DNA of 64,000 nucleotides from UBA6115 sp040776985 (lineage in GTDB: Bacteria; Bacillota; Clostridia; Christensenellales; Aristaeellaceae), in contig JAXGZL010000002.1 of NCBI GenBank assembly GCA_040776985.1, positions 372,001 through 436,000 of the forward strand, read 5' to 3'. The first letter of the stretch is position 1. Every line of letters starts with the position of its first letter. A program made the translations under genes and the position numbers. This document shows positions 49,520-58,736 of the stretch, piece by piece. The notes under the pieces are model-generated. The model had not been told where the DNA came from, did not search any database, and saw only the letters and a program-made list of their open reading frames with translations.

Positions 49520-52153
49520 ATGAAGCATTACTTAAAACCCATCGATGCGGTGCTGGAGCAGGTGAACAGCCAGGCCACCGGTCTCAGCAGCCAGGAGGCA
49601 GCGGACCGTCTTGTACGGGACGGGAAAAACAAGCTGGCGGAGGCGGAGAAGGCCACCCTTCTGCAACGCTTTATCGCCCAGCTAAAGGACCCCATGCTGA
49701 TCATCCTGATGGCGGCGGCCCTGGTCTCCGGCATCACCAGCCTGATCGCCGGGGAGTCCTTCACCGATGTGATCATCATCATGGTGGTGGTGCTGCTTAA
49801 CGCCATCCTGGGCGTCTATCAGGAGAGCAAGGCGGACAAGGCCATCGAGGCGCTGCAGACCATGAGCGCCGCGGTTTCAAACGTCCTTCGGGATGGTCAG
49901 GTGCGGCAGATTCCCTCCGAGGACCTGGTGGTGGGAGATGTGGTGCTGGTGGAGGCGGGCACCGCGGTGCCGGCGGACTGCCGCATCATTGAAAACGCCA
50001 GCCTGCAGGTGGAGGAAGCCGCCCTCACCGGGGAATCCGTCCCCGTGTACAAGCAGGTGGATGCCCTGGAAGCGGAAGGGGACGATGTGCCCCTGGGCGA
50101 CCGGAAAAACATGTGCTATATGGGCTCCACCGTGGTGTATGGCCGGGGCAGGGCGGTGGTGGTGGCCAGCGGCATGGACACCGAGATGGGCAAAATCGCC
50201 GACGCCATCACCAAGACCGTGGAGGGGCAGACCCCCCTTCAGATCAAGCTGGCCCAGCTGAGCAAGATCCTCAGCTACCTGGTGCTGGGCATCTGCGCCT
50301 TCATCTTTGTGTTCGCCCTGATCAGGGATCAGGACTTCCATCTGGAAAAGATCCTGGAAACCTTTATGATCGCGGTTTCCCTGGCAGTTGCCGCCATCCC
50401 TGAGGGGCTGGCCACGGTGGTGACCATTGTACTGTCGGTGGGCGTCACCAACATGAGCCGGCGCAACGCCATCATCAGACGGCTGACCGCGGTGGAAACC
50501 CTGGGTTCCACCCAGATTATCTGCTCTGACAAGACCGGCACCCTGACCCAAAACCGGATGACTGTGGTGGACAAGGCCACCGCGGATGAGCAGATGCTGG
50601 CCATGGCCATGGCCCTGGCCTCTGACGCGGAATGGGTGGATGGCCAGGCGGTGGGGGAACCCACCGAGAATGCGCTGGTGGCCTATGCGGCCTCCCTGGG
50701 CATGCCCAAGACCGAACTGACCGGGAAATACGCCCGGGTGGGCGAAGCGCCCTTTGATTCAGTCCGCAAGCTGATGAGCACCCTGGTGCAGATGGAGGAG
50801 GGCAAAATCCGCCAGTTCACCAAGGGCGCGCCGGATGAGCTGCTGCGCCGCTGCAACACCTACTGGGACGGCAAATCCGCCAGGCCCCTCACCCCTGAGC
50901 GGCGCCAGGCCTTCCTGGACACCAACAAGGACATGGCGGGCAAGGCCCTGCGCGTCCTGGGCGCTGCCTTCAAGGACTGGGACAGCATGCCCCCTGATGA
51001 AAAACCTGGCACCCTGGAGAAGGAGCTGACCTTTATCGGCCTCACCGGCATGCTGGATCCCATCCGGCCGGAGGTGATCGCGGCGATTGAGGAGTGCAAG
51101 TCGGCCGGCATACGCCCGGTGATGATCACCGGGGACCATAAGGACACCGCCATTGCCATCGCCAAGGGGCTGAAGATGATTGCCACGGATGAGGAGGCCA
51201 TCACCGGGGCGGAACTGGACAAGATTTCAGACGACACCCTGGAAAAGGACATCCATCAGTATTCCGTCTATGCCCGGGTGCAGCCGGAGCACAAGGTGCG
51301 CATTGTCACCGCCTGGCAGGATCAGGGCAAGGTAACCGCCATGACAGGCGACGGGGTGAACGACGCCCCCTCCATCAAAAAGGCGGACATCGGCGTGGGC
51401 ATGGGTATCACGGGCACCGACGTCACCAAGAACGTGGCGGACATGGTGCTGGCGGATGACAACTTTGCCAGCATCGTCCATGCGGTGGAGGAGGGACGCC
51501 GGATCTATGACAACATCCGGAAGGCCATCCTGTTCCTGCTGTCCTCCAACCTCTCCGAGGTGATCTCCATCTTTGTGGCCACCATGCTGGGCTTCATCAT
51601 CCTGCGCCCGGTGCACCTGCTGTGGATCAACGTAATCACCGACACCTTCCCCGCCCTCTCCCTGGGCTTTGAGACGCCGGACCGGCATGTGATGCACCGC
51701 CAGCCCCGGGACAAGAACGAGGGCATCTTCTCGGGCGGCCTTGGGACAGACGCCATCTATCAGGGCCTGATGGTGGCCATCCTGACGCTGGCTGCCTACC
51801 TGATCGGGCACTTTATCGAGTCTGGGCGCTGGGAGTTTGTGTCCTCTGAGGACGGCATCACCATGGCCTTCCTCACCATGAGCATGGCGGAGGTCTTCCA
51901 TTCCCTGAACATGCGCTCCCAGCGCGAGTCCATCTTCAGCCTAAACACCCACAACAAGTACCTGTATATGGCCATGGGGCTGTCCTTCCTGCTGACGGTG
52001 GCGGTGATCTATGTGCCCTTCCTCAGCAATGCCTTCAACTTCCAGCACATCAGCCTGTTTGAGTTTGGCGTGTCAATGCTGCTGGCCATCTCCGTGATCC
52101 CGATTGTGGAGACGGTGAAGTTCTTCCAGCGCAGGATGAGCCGGAAGCGCTGA
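49520..52153 (+). CDS. P-type Ca2+-transporting ATPase (type IIA)
   Basis: An 877-residue SERCA/PMR1-like pump. Actuator TGES near residue 171, AAIPEGLATVV in M4 (PEGL, the Ca2+-pump signature), phosphorylation site DKTGTLT near 337, nucleotide-binding KGAPDELL, hinge MTGDGVNDAPS near 610, and M6 with NVITDTFPALSLGFE. About 10 membrane segments. It exports Ca2+, or possibly Mn2+, from the cytosol. I chose the ATG at 49520 with AAGGAG upstream; upstream codons in frame overlap the promoter. Monocistronic. Confidence 0.94.
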   Translation: MKHYLKPIDAVLEQVNSQATGLSSQEAADRLVRDGKNKLAEAEKATLLQRFIAQLKDPMLIILMAAALVSGITSLIAGESFTDVIIIMVVVLLNAILGVYQESKADKAIEALQTMSAAVSNVLRDGQVRQIPSEDLVVGDVVLVEAGTAVPADCRIIENASLQVEEAALTGESVPVYKQVDALEAEGDDVPLGDRKNMCYMGSTVVYGRGRAVVVASGMDTEMGKIADAITKTVEGQTPLQIKLAQLSKILSYLVLGICAFIFVFALIRDQDFHLEKILETFMIAVSLAVAAIPEGLATVVTIVLSVGVTNMSRRNAIIRRLTAVETLGSTQIICSDKTGTLTQNRMTVVDKATADEQMLAMAMALASDAEWVDGQAVGEPTENALVAYAASLGMPKTELTGKYARVGEAPFDSVRKLMSTLVQMEEGKIRQFTKGAPDELLRRCNTYWDGKSARPLTPERRQAFLDTNKDMAGKALRVLGAAFKDWDSMPPDEKPGTLEKELTFIGLTGMLDPIRPEVIAAIEECKSAGIRPVMITGDHKDTAIAIAKGLKMIATDEEAITGAELDKISDDTLEKDIHQYSVYARVQPEHKVRIVTAWQDQGKVTAMTGDGVNDAPSIKKADIGVGMGITGTDVTKNVADMVLADDNFASIVHAVEEGRRIYDNIRKAILFLLSSNLSEVISIFVATMLGFIILRPVHLLWINVITDTFPALSLGFETPDRHVMHRQPRDKNEGIFSGGLGTDAIYQGLMVAILTLAAYLIGHFIESGRWEFVSSEDGITMAFLTMSMAEVFHSLNMRSQRESIFSLNTHNKYLYMAMGLSFLLTVAVIYVPFLSNAFNFQHISLFEFGVSMLLAISVIPIVETVKFFQRRMSRKR

Positions 52154-52164
52154 CCCGCCAAATC

Positions 52165-52207
52165 AAAAGCCCCTTTCCAGGGCGTATCCGCCGGAAAGGG
52201 GCTTTTT
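52165..52207. terminator. Bidirectional terminator after the Ca2+ ATPase gene
   Basis: AAAAGCCCCTTTCC (52165-52178) and GGAAAGGGGCTTTT (52193-52206) form a perfect 14-bp stem with a 14-base loop. It serves the convergent PG-binding gene as well. Confidence 0.88.
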
Positions 52208-52218
52208 GCTTTGTCTGT

Positions 52219-52680
52219 TTAGTTCCCTGGTTGCTGATAGACCGGCTCACCGGCAGGCGTTTGGGTGACTGCCTGGGCGGGCTTTGCCTGGTCACCGTAA
52301 AGGACGGACAGGGTCAGCGCGCCCGCCATGCCGTCTGCCTCCAGGCTGTTCTGATTCTGAAAGCGGGAGATGGCCTCCTGGGTGCCCTTGCCGTACTGGC
52401 CGTCCAGCTCCCCCTGGTAGTAGCCAAGAGCCTTGAGCCGCTGCTGCAGCTGGATCACCTCAGGCCCGATGGAGCCCATCCGGAAAAGGGATTCAGTGGC
52501 CTGAAAGCTGAGAACCGGGGGCGACAGGGTGGGCTTGATGGTGGTTGCCAGCAGGGTGTCATACTGCTGCCGGACGGTGGAGGAAATGATCAGAACCGCG
52601 GCAATGGCGACAAGCAGAATCAGCGCCGCCACCATCAGCAGCCTTTGCTTGAACCTGGGACTGAAGTTTGGCTGGGTCAT
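52219..52680 (-). CDS. Membrane-anchored peptidoglycan-binding domain protein
   Basis: A 153-residue protein: a basic N-terminus, one membrane helix (about 13-34), a Ser/Pro linker and one PG_binding_1 domain (about 68-128, with VIQLQQRLKALGYYQGELDG and YGKGTQEAISRFQ). No catalytic domain is present, so it probably tethers or senses peptidoglycan. GGAGGAGG lies before the ATG and a promoter is seen upstream. The domain type also occurs in the CHAP protein at 1346-2254. Confidence 0.85.
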   Translation of the reverse strand: MTQPNFSPRFKQRLLMVAALILLVAIAAVLIISSTVRQQYDTLLATTIKPTLSPPVLSFQATESLFRMGSIGPEVIQLQQRLKALGYYQGELDGQYGKGTQEAISRFQNQNSLEADGMAGALTLSVLYGDQAKPAQAVTQTPAGEPVYQQPGN

Positions 52681-52706
52681 ACATCCTCCTCCTAAACCTT
52701 GGTGTC

Positions 52707-52736
52707 AGTATAGAGCCGGCGGCAGGAGGCTGTCAA
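52707..52736 (-). promoter_or_regulatory. Promoter of the PG-binding protein gene
   Basis: TTGACA (52731-52736) and TATACT (52707-52712), 18 bases apart on the minus strand. It is back to back with the promoter of the HAD gene, 11 bases away. Confidence 0.65.
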
Positions 52737-52747
52737 ACGAGGCCTGC

Positions 52748-52776
52748 TTGCGGGTTCCGTGGGGCTTTGATAGAAT
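52748..52776 (+). promoter_or_regulatory. Promoter of the HAD phosphatase gene
   Basis: TTGCGG (52748-52753) and TAGAAT (52771-52776), 17 bases apart, with TGA before the -10 box. Confidence 0.6.
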
Positions 52777-52794
52777 ATGGGAAAAGGAGGATGT

Positions 52795-53457
52795 ATGGAC
52801 CGTTTTGTTGTGTTTGATCTGGATGGCACCCTGCTGGACACCGCCGCTGACATCGCTGCCAGCATGAACGCGGTGCTGGCCCGTTTTGGCCTGCCGCAGC
52901 ATCCTATTGAGGATTACAGGCGTTTTACCGGCAATGGAGCCAGGAACCTGACCATGCGGGTGCTGATGGACCGTCAGGACCGGCTGGATGCCATTTATCC
53001 CGCCTATCTGGCGGAGTATGCCCTGCATAACCGGGAGCTGACAGAGCCCTATGAAGGCGTGGTGGACATGCTCCGGGAGCTGCTGGCGATGGGGATTAAG
53101 CTGATGGTGTTCAGCAACAAGGATGACAGCGACACCAGGGCCGTGGTGAAGCATTTCCTGCCGGATATCCCCTTTGTGAAGGTGCTGGGCTCCCGCCCCG
53201 GCGTTCCGCTGAAGCCCGAGCCCGATGCCATCCTGGAAGTGATGAATGAACTGGGTCTCTCTCCTGAGAACGGGCTGTACCTGGGGGACACGGTGACGGA
53301 CATGCAGTGCGCCCGCAACCTGGGCATGTATGCCGTCGCGGTGGGCTGGGGCTTCCAGACGGAGGAGGAGCTGATGGGGGAAAACCCGGACCGCTTCATC
53401 CGTCATCCCCGTGAGCTGGTTGAGATTGCCAGGGACTGGCCGGGGAAGGGCGCTTGA
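52795..53457 (+). CDS. HAD family hydrolase, phosphoglycolate phosphatase-like
   Basis: A 220-residue HAD subfamily IA phosphatase. Motif I FVVFDLDGTLLDT with nucleophile Asp, helical cap (about 15-85), motif II MVFSNKD, motif III Lys in PLKPEPDA, and motif IV YLGDTVTDM. This is the Gph/PgmB arrangement, acting on small phosphate esters such as 2-phosphoglycolate; the true substrate is not known. AAGGAGG lies 4 bases before the ATG at 52795. Confidence 0.9.
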   Translation: MDRFVVFDLDGTLLDTAADIAASMNAVLARFGLPQHPIEDYRRFTGNGARNLTMRVLMDRQDRLDAIYPAYLAEYALHNRELTEPYEGVVDMLRELLAMGIKLMVFSNKDDSDTRAVVKHFLPDIPFVKVLGSRPGVPLKPEPDAILEVMNELGLSPENGLYLGDTVTDMQCARNLGMYAVAVGWGFQTEEELMGENPDRFIRHPRELVEIARDWPGKGA

Positions 53458-53465
53458 ATTTTGAC

Positions 53466-53494
53466 TTGCACTTAAGGGTCATCTGGCTTATAAT
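53466..53494 (+). promoter_or_regulatory. Ferredoxin promoter
   Basis: TTGCAC (53466-53471) and TATAAT (53489-53494), 17 bases apart. Confidence 0.75.
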
Positions 53495-53534
53495 CAAGGT
53501 AAGTGCGAAAAGCACAAATCAGGAGGTAATGTAA

Positions 53535-53705
53535 ATGGCTTACAAAATTTCTGATGCATGTATCAACTGCGGTGCCTGTGAAGCTGAATGCCCCGAAAGC
53601 GCGATCTCCCAGGGAGATTCCCAGTATGTGATCGATGCGGACTTGTGCATTGACTGCGGCGCCTGCGCCGATGTCTGCCCGGTGGATGCACCTCAGCCCG
53701 AGTGA
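53535..53705 (+). CDS. 2[4Fe-4S] ferredoxin
   Basis: A 56-residue protein, the classical clostridial ferredoxin. Two Cys-x2-Cys-x2-Cys-x3-Cys-Pro motifs are seen: CINCGACEAECPE and CIDCGACADVCPV. It carries electrons for pyruvate:ferredoxin oxidoreductase, hydrogenase and related enzymes in anaerobes. AGGAGGTAAT lies before the ATG. It has its own consensus promoter and a strong terminator right after the stop, which fits an abundant short message. Confidence 0.97.
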   Translation: MAYKISDACINCGACEAECPESAISQGDSQYVIDADLCIDCGACADVCPVDAPQPE

Positions 53706-53720
53706 AGCAGCCAGCCCACG

Positions 53721-53745
53721 GCGCCGTGCAAACGGCGCTTTTTTT
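53721..53745 (+). terminator. Terminator of the ferredoxin gene
   Basis: GCGCCGT (53721-53727) and ACGGCGC (53732-53738) with a GCAA tetraloop, followed by seven T residues. The next gene's ATG begins directly after the last T. Confidence 0.92.
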
Positions 53746-54498
53746 ATGACAACAAGGGATTACTTAAAACCGGGAGAGCAGCTGTGCGACCTGGGCCGCC
53801 GGGGCATGCAGCTGATCCAGATGCCCGGGGAAGGGTGTTTTTCCCAGGACAGCGTGCTGTTGGCTGATTTCGCTGGGGTAAAACGGGGAACAAGGCTGTG
53901 TGACCTGGGGGCGGGCAGCGGGGCGGTGTCCCTGCTGATCCTGGCCCGGGAGCCTGAGGTGTGCTGCGACCTGGTGGAGATCCAGGAAAGGCTGTGCGAC
54001 CGCGCCAGGCGTTCCGCTGCGCTCAATAACCTGGCTGACCGGGTTCATGTCCACTGCCTTGACCTGAAGGAGGCGCCCAAGGCGCTGGGACAGGGCACGC
54101 ATGATCTTGTGGTGGCCAATCCACCCTATCACCCGGTGACGGGGGATGAGATGAGGGAAGCGGATCGGCTGGCCAGGCAGCAGATTGCCTGTGATGATGA
54201 AGCCCTGGTACACAGTGCTGCCAAGCTGCTGCGGCACCATGGGAGACTTTGCCTGTGCTTCCCGGCGGCAAAGCTGTTGGTGATGGCGGACATCCTGAGA
54301 AAGCACCAGCTGGAGCCAAAGCGCCTGCGCCTTGTGGCATCTTTTGCTGACCGGGAGCCCTATCTGTGTCTGGTGGAAGGGATGAAGGGGGCCAAACCGG
54401 GGCTTAAGGTGCTGCCCCAGCTGACGCAGTTTGAGGCGCCCGGCCGATGGAGCCGGGAGATGGCAGCCATCTATCAGGAAGGCGGGGACAGGACATGA
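53746..54498 (+). CDS. TrmN6/YfiC-like tRNA1 (adenine-N6)-methyltransferase family protein
   Basis: A 250-residue class I methylase. N-terminal LIQMPGEGCFSQDSVLLADF matches the family start, the SAM motif is LCDLGAGSGAVSLLIL, and the catalytic motif is NPPYHP near residue 125 (N-P-P-Y of N6-adenine methylases). E. coli TrmN6 methylates A37 of tRNA-Val. Homology fixes the start near 53746, but this ATG follows the ferredoxin terminator with no ribosome binding site, so translation is unusual. topB overlaps its end as ATGA. Confidence 0.85.
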   Translation: MTTRDYLKPGEQLCDLGRRGMQLIQMPGEGCFSQDSVLLADFAGVKRGTRLCDLGAGSGAVSLLILAREPEVCCDLVEIQERLCDRARRSAALNNLADRVHVHCLDLKEAPKALGQGTHDLVVANPPYHPVTGDEMREADRLARQQIACDDEALVHSAAKLLRHHGRLCLCFPAAKLLVMADILRKHQLEPKRLRLVASFADREPYLCLVEGMKGAKPGLKVLPQLTQFEAPGRWSREMAAIYQEGGDRT

Positions 54499-56639
54499 TT
54501 GTGATCGTCGCGGAAAAGCCCAGCGTGGCCAGGGACATTGCCCGGGTGCTGGGCTGCCGGGAGAAGGGGCAGGGCTATCTGGCCTCAAAGGAGCACACTG
54601 TCACCTGGGCGCTGGGGCATTTGGTGACCCTGTGTGAGCCGGATGAGATCAATGCCCAGTGGAAAAAATGGCGGATGGAGGACCTGCCCATCCTGCCGGA
54701 GGCACTCCCCACCAAGGTGATCACCAAAACCCGCTCCCAGTACAGCGTCGTCAAAAACCTGATCAACAAGCCGGAGACCAGCCGGGTGGTCTGCGCCACC
54801 GATGCCGGGCGGGAGGGGGAGTTGATTTTCCGCCTGATCTATGAGAAATCCGGCTGCAAGAAACCGGTTGACCGGCTGTGGATCAGCTCTCTTACGGATG
54901 CCGCCATTAAGGAAGGCTTTGGCCAGCTGAAGCCTGCCAGCGCCTATGAAGGGCTGTATCAGAGCGCCCTTTGCCGGGCGCAGGCGGACTGGCTGGTGGG
55001 GATGAACGCCAGCCGGGCCTTCACCCTGCGCTATAATGCCCTGCTGTCAGTGGGCAGGGTGCAGACGCCCACCCTGGCGCTGCTGGTGAAGCGCACCCAG
55101 GAGATCCGGGACTTTGTGCCGGAGCGCTTTTTCACCGTGACAGCCAACTTTGGGGACTTCCAGGGCAAGTGGTTTGACCCAAGGAACAGCGATGAAAAAA
55201 CCAACCATCGCCTGCCGGATCAAGAGCGGGCAGACCAGGTGGTGAAAGATGTTTTCAAGCAGGAAGCCACCATCAGGGAAGTCACCGCCACCCCCAAGCG
55301 GGAACTGCCGCCCCAGCTATTTGACCTGACCAGCCTACAGCGGGATGCCAACCGCCTGCTGGGCTTTACCGCGGCCAGGACGCTGAAAACCGCGCAGTCC
55401 CTTTATGAGGCGCACAAGTGCATCACCTATCCCCGCACGGACAGCCGCTATCTGCCCACCGACATGATTCCCAGGGTCTACAAAACGCTGGAGTCCCTGC
55501 CGGAGCCCTACCAGAGCCTGGCGGCAGGCATCCCCAGGAAGGAGGGCAAGCTGCCCTATTCCAGGCGGATATATGACAACGCCAGGGTCAGTGACCATCA
55601 CGCCATCCTGCCCACAGGAAAGGCGCCAGTTGCCGGCAAAATGACCAGGGATGAGGCGGCGCTGTATGACCTGGTGGCAAGGCGCCTGGTGGCGGCTTTC
55701 TACCCTGCCTTTGAGTATGACCAGATCCGGGTGGTGAGCCAGGTGAAGGAGCACTTCTTCAAGTCAACTGGGCGGGTGGTGAAGGAAGCAGGCTGGCGGC
55801 AGGTGGAAGGAAAGGCGCCGGGGGATGAGGATGACCGGCTGCCGGACCTGAAACCAGGGGACAGCCGGCAGGTGAAAAGCGCCAAAGCCAGGGAGGAGGC
55901 CACCAAGCCGCCTCCTCCCCATACGGATGCCAGCCTGCTCTACCAGATGGAACATCCTGGCGCCCTGGTGGACGACGAATCCCTGCAGGAGACCCTCAAA
56001 AAGAATGGGCTGGGCACCCCTGCCACAAGGGCAGCCATCATTGAGCGGCTGATTACCGTGGGCTATGCCTCAAGGCGGGGCAAGGCCATTGAAGCCACCG
56101 AAAAAGGAGAGAAGCTGATCGCGGTGGCGCCGGAGGAAATCACCTCAGCGGAGATGACCGGGCGCTGGGAGCAGGCGCTGGAGGAGATCGCCCAGCAGAA
56201 GCGGGACCCGGAGCGTTTCATGGCAGGCATCCGGCGCATGGCAGCCTTCCTGGTGGAGGCGGCCAAAAAGGAGGCCAAACCGGTGGAGTTTGAGCGCGAG
56301 CAGCGGGGGAAGGGCGGCAAGATTCGCAAAATGCCGGCCGTCAAAGTGCTGGAGGGCCTGCGCTGTCCCCTGTGCGGAAGCCCGGTGCAGGAAAACAGCA
56401 AGGCCTTTGGCTGCGCCAACTGGAAAAGCGGCTGTCGCTTCACGCTGTGGAAGAATGCGCTGAAGCGGGTAAAGGGGCCGATGCTCAACCAGCGCATCGT
56501 GAAGACGCTGCTGACAGAGGGAAAGGTGGAGGGCACCACCGGCCTCATCCGCCTGGACGAAGGACAGATGAACTACTATCCGCCTGGGGCTGATCGCCCT
56601 GCGGTCAGTGTGTCTGTTGTCTATAAGGCACCAACTTAG
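54495..56639 (+). CDS. topB: DNA topoisomerase III
   Basis: A 714-residue type IA topoisomerase. The Toprim domain starts IVIVAEKPSVARDIARVLG and has CATDAGREGELIFRLIYE; the active-site tyrosine lies in YPRTDSRYLP near residue 312; later NGLGTPATRAAIIERL is typical of TopB. A C-terminal zinc-finger-like segment with CPLCG and two later cysteines is present near 640. It decatenates DNA through single-strand passage. The ATG at 54495 overlaps the methylase stop. Confidence 0.95.
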   Translation: MIVIVAEKPSVARDIARVLGCREKGQGYLASKEHTVTWALGHLVTLCEPDEINAQWKKWRMEDLPILPEALPTKVITKTRSQYSVVKNLINKPETSRVVCATDAGREGELIFRLIYEKSGCKKPVDRLWISSLTDAAIKEGFGQLKPASAYEGLYQSALCRAQADWLVGMNASRAFTLRYNALLSVGRVQTPTLALLVKRTQEIRDFVPERFFTVTANFGDFQGKWFDPRNSDEKTNHRLPDQERADQVVKDVFKQEATIREVTATPKRELPPQLFDLTSLQRDANRLLGFTAARTLKTAQSLYEAHKCITYPRTDSRYLPTDMIPRVYKTLESLPEPYQSLAAGIPRKEGKLPYSRRIYDNARVSDHHAILPTGKAPVAGKMTRDEAALYDLVARRLVAAFYPAFEYDQIRVVSQVKEHFFKSTGRVVKEAGWRQVEGKAPGDEDDRLPDLKPGDSRQVKSAKAREEATKPPPPHTDASLLYQMEHPGALVDDESLQETLKKNGLGTPATRAAIIERLITVGYASRRGKAIEATEKGEKLIAVAPEEITSAEMTGRWEQALEEIAQQKRDPERFMAGIRRMAAFLVEAAKKEAKPVEFEREQRGKGGKIRKMPAVKVLEGLRCPLCGSPVQENSKAFGCANWKSGCRFTLWKNALKRVKGPMLNQRIVKTLLTEGKVEGTTGLIRLDEGQMNYYPPGADRPAVSVSVVYKAPT

Positions 56640-56642
56640 ACA

Positions 56643-56672
56643 TTGACAAGCGGAAACCGGCTCTGATAAAAT
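56643..56672 (+). promoter_or_regulatory. Promoter of the pyr operon
   Basis: TTGACA (56643-56648) and TAAAAT (56667-56672), 18 bases apart, with TGA before the -10 box. The leader of about 58 bases has a small CGGG-AAAAT-CCCG hairpin (56709-56721) near the ribosome binding site, and no PyrR attenuator that I can recognise. Confidence 0.7.
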
Positions 56673-56736
56673 ATGCCGGATGTTCGGCGAGGTAGCCTTC
56701 TCAACGTTCGGGAAAATCCCGGGAAAGGGCAGCGGC

Positions 56737-58008
56737 ATGAACTATATCCTGACAGGGGTTCGGGTCCTCACAGGTAAGGGGGAAGAGCGCAGGGATATTG
56801 TTCTTTCAAATGGCTCCCTGATTCTGGATCCTGCTTTGTGGCCCCAGGGGCCAAGCGTCAGGAAGGAAGGAAAAGACCTTCACCTGTTTCCGGGTTTCAC
56901 AGATGTCCATGTGCATCTGAGGGAACCCGGTTTTTCCTATAAAGAGACAATTTTAACCGGCACCCGGGCTGCCGCCCGGGGAGGGTTCACCACGGTCTGC
57001 TCCATGCCCAACCTGAAGCCGGTGCCGGACAGCAAGGCAGGGCTCAAGGAACAATTGGAGTTGATCAATCACTCTGCCCTGATCCGGGTGCTGCCCTTTG
57101 GGGCCATTTCCAGGGGACAGCAGGGGCATGAGCTGGCGGACCTGGCAGCCATGGCAACTGATGTGGCCGGCTTTTCCGATGATGGCAGGGGGGTGCAACG
57201 GGACCGGCTGATGGAGCAGGCCATGCTGATCGCAAAGGGTTTGGGCAAGGTAATCGCCGCCCACTGTGAGAATGAGACCCTGCTTGATGGCGGATACATC
57301 CATGCGGGGGACTATGCCAGACGGCATGGGCATAAGGGCATTTCCTCCGCCAGCGAATGGAAGCAGGTGGAGCGGGATTTGGCACTGGCTGAGAAAACCG
57401 GCTGCAAATACCATGTCTGCCACGTCTCCACCAAGGAGAGCGTGGCCCTGATCCGCTCGGCCAAGGCCAGAGGGATGGATGTCAGCTGCGAAACGGCCCC
57501 TCACTACCTGGTGCTGGACGACAGCCAGCTGCAGGAGGATGGCCGCTTCAAAATGAACCCGCCCATCAGGGGCCGGGAGGACCGGGAGGCGTTGATCGAA
57601 GGGATTATGGACGGCACAGTGGACATGATCGCCACCGACCATGCCCCCCACAGCCAGGAGGAGAAGGCGAGGGGGCTGCAATATAGCATGAACGGCGTGG
57701 TGGGGCTGGAGACCGCCTTCCCCGTGCTGTACACTTACCTGGTCAAACCAGGCGTCACCAGCCTGGATCAGCTGATCAGCCTGATGTCGCATAAGCCCAA
57801 CCGGCGCTTTGACATTGACGGCACCGGGGACTACACCCTGTTTGACCTGGGGGCGGAAGAAAGAATAGACCCCGCGCGCTTCCTGTCCCTGGGGCGCAGC
57901 TCGCCTTTTAGCGGGATGGATGTCTTTGGCAAATGCCTCTTGACCCAGTGCCGGGGCAAGGTTGTCTGGCGGGATGGGGAATTCTTCAGTGAGGAGGGCC
58001 TGGCTTGA
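56737..58008 (+). CDS. pyrC: Dihydroorotase, class I
   Basis: A 423-residue amidohydrolase converting carbamoyl aspartate to dihydroorotate. Metal site DVHVHLREPG near residue 55, FSDDGRG (the bridging Asp of class I enzymes) near 150, AAHCEN, YHVCHVS, and the catalytic Asp in IATDHAPH near 300. First gene of pyrCKDFEBI. I chose the ATG at 56737, with GGGAAAGGG upstream. Confidence 0.95.
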   Translation: MNYILTGVRVLTGKGEERRDIVLSNGSLILDPALWPQGPSVRKEGKDLHLFPGFTDVHVHLREPGFSYKETILTGTRAAARGGFTTVCSMPNLKPVPDSKAGLKEQLELINHSALIRVLPFGAISRGQQGHELADLAAMATDVAGFSDDGRGVQRDRLMEQAMLIAKGLGKVIAAHCENETLLDGGYIHAGDYARRHGHKGISSASEWKQVERDLALAEKTGCKYHVCHVSTKESVALIRSAKARGMDVSCETAPHYLVLDDSQLQEDGRFKMNPPIRGREDREALIEGIMDGTVDMIATDHAPHSQEEKARGLQYSMNGVVGLETAFPVLYTYLVKPGVTSLDQLISLMSHKPNRRFDIDGTGDYTLFDLGAEERIDPARFLSLGRSSPFSGMDVFGKCLLTQCRGKVVWRDGEFFSEEGLA

Positions 58009-58736
58009 AACAGTGTGTTTATGTGATTCTTGTGAATGAGCAAATCGCGGACAACACCTACCGCATGGTGTTTTCAGGAGATTCCTCCGCTTTTACTGCC
58101 CCTGGCCAGTTTATGAACATCAAGCTGAGCGGCCTGTACCTGCGCCGGCCTTTCTCTGTATGCGAATGGGAGGAAAACCAGGTGACCATCGTCTACAAGG
58201 TGGTGGGCGCCGGCACCCAGAAAATGACCACCTTCAAAAAAGGCCGGGAGGTGGATGTGCTGACGGGCCTGGGCAAGGGCTTTGACCCGGACAAAAGCGG
58301 ATCACGGCCCCTGCTGATTGGCGGCGGGGCGGGGGTGCCGCCGATGATGATGCTGTGCAAAATGCTGCTGACTCAAGGCAAGGAACCCACTGTGGCCATG
58401 GGATTTGGCAGCGCCGGGGAGGTGTTCTTTCAGGATGCCTTCAGCCGTATGGGCGTGCCGGTGAAACTGGCCACCATGGACGGCTCCCTGGGGGTGAAGG
58501 GCGTGGTGCTGGACGCCTGCAGCATGGACAGCTGCACCTTTTTCTACGCCTGTGGCCCGATCCCCATGCTCAAGGCGGTCTGCGCCTCTTCCTGCAGCGA
58601 TGGCCAGGTCAGCCTGGAAGAGCGGATGGGATGTGGCTTTGGGGCCTGCATGGGCTGCACGGTGATCACCCACGCCGGTCCCAAGCGGGTCTGCAAGGAT
58701 GGCCCGGTGTTTGAGAAGGGGGAGTTGACATGGTGA
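58005..58736 (+). CDS. pyrK: Dihydroorotate dehydrogenase B, electron transfer subunit
   Basis: A 243-residue FAD and [2Fe-2S] protein. FAD site LYLRRPFSVCEWE, NAD site GGGAGVPPMMMLC near 105, and the iron-sulfur cysteines in MGCGFGACMGCTV with a fourth in RVCKDG near the C-terminus. It passes electrons from PyrD to NAD+. The start is TTG at 58005, overlapping the pyrC stop, with GAGGAGGG upstream. Confidence 0.95.
   Translation: MKQCVYVILVNEQIADNTYRMVFSGDSSAFTAPGQFMNIKLSGLYLRRPFSVCEWEENQVTIVYKVVGAGTQKMTTFKKGREVDVLTGLGKGFDPDKSGSRPLLIGGGAGVPPMMMLCKMLLTQGKEPTVAMGFGSAGEVFFQDAFSRMGVPVKLATMDGSLGVKGVVLDACSMDSCTFFYACGPIPMLKAVCASSCSDGQVSLEERMGCGFGACMGCTVITHAGPKRVCKDGPVFEKGELTW

Noticed and set aside
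53635..53745. Earlier in-frame start for the TrmN6-like gene inside the ferredoxin gene
   Set aside because: The added residues would be out-of-frame ferredoxin sequence and would pass through the terminator hairpin; they match nothing in the family.
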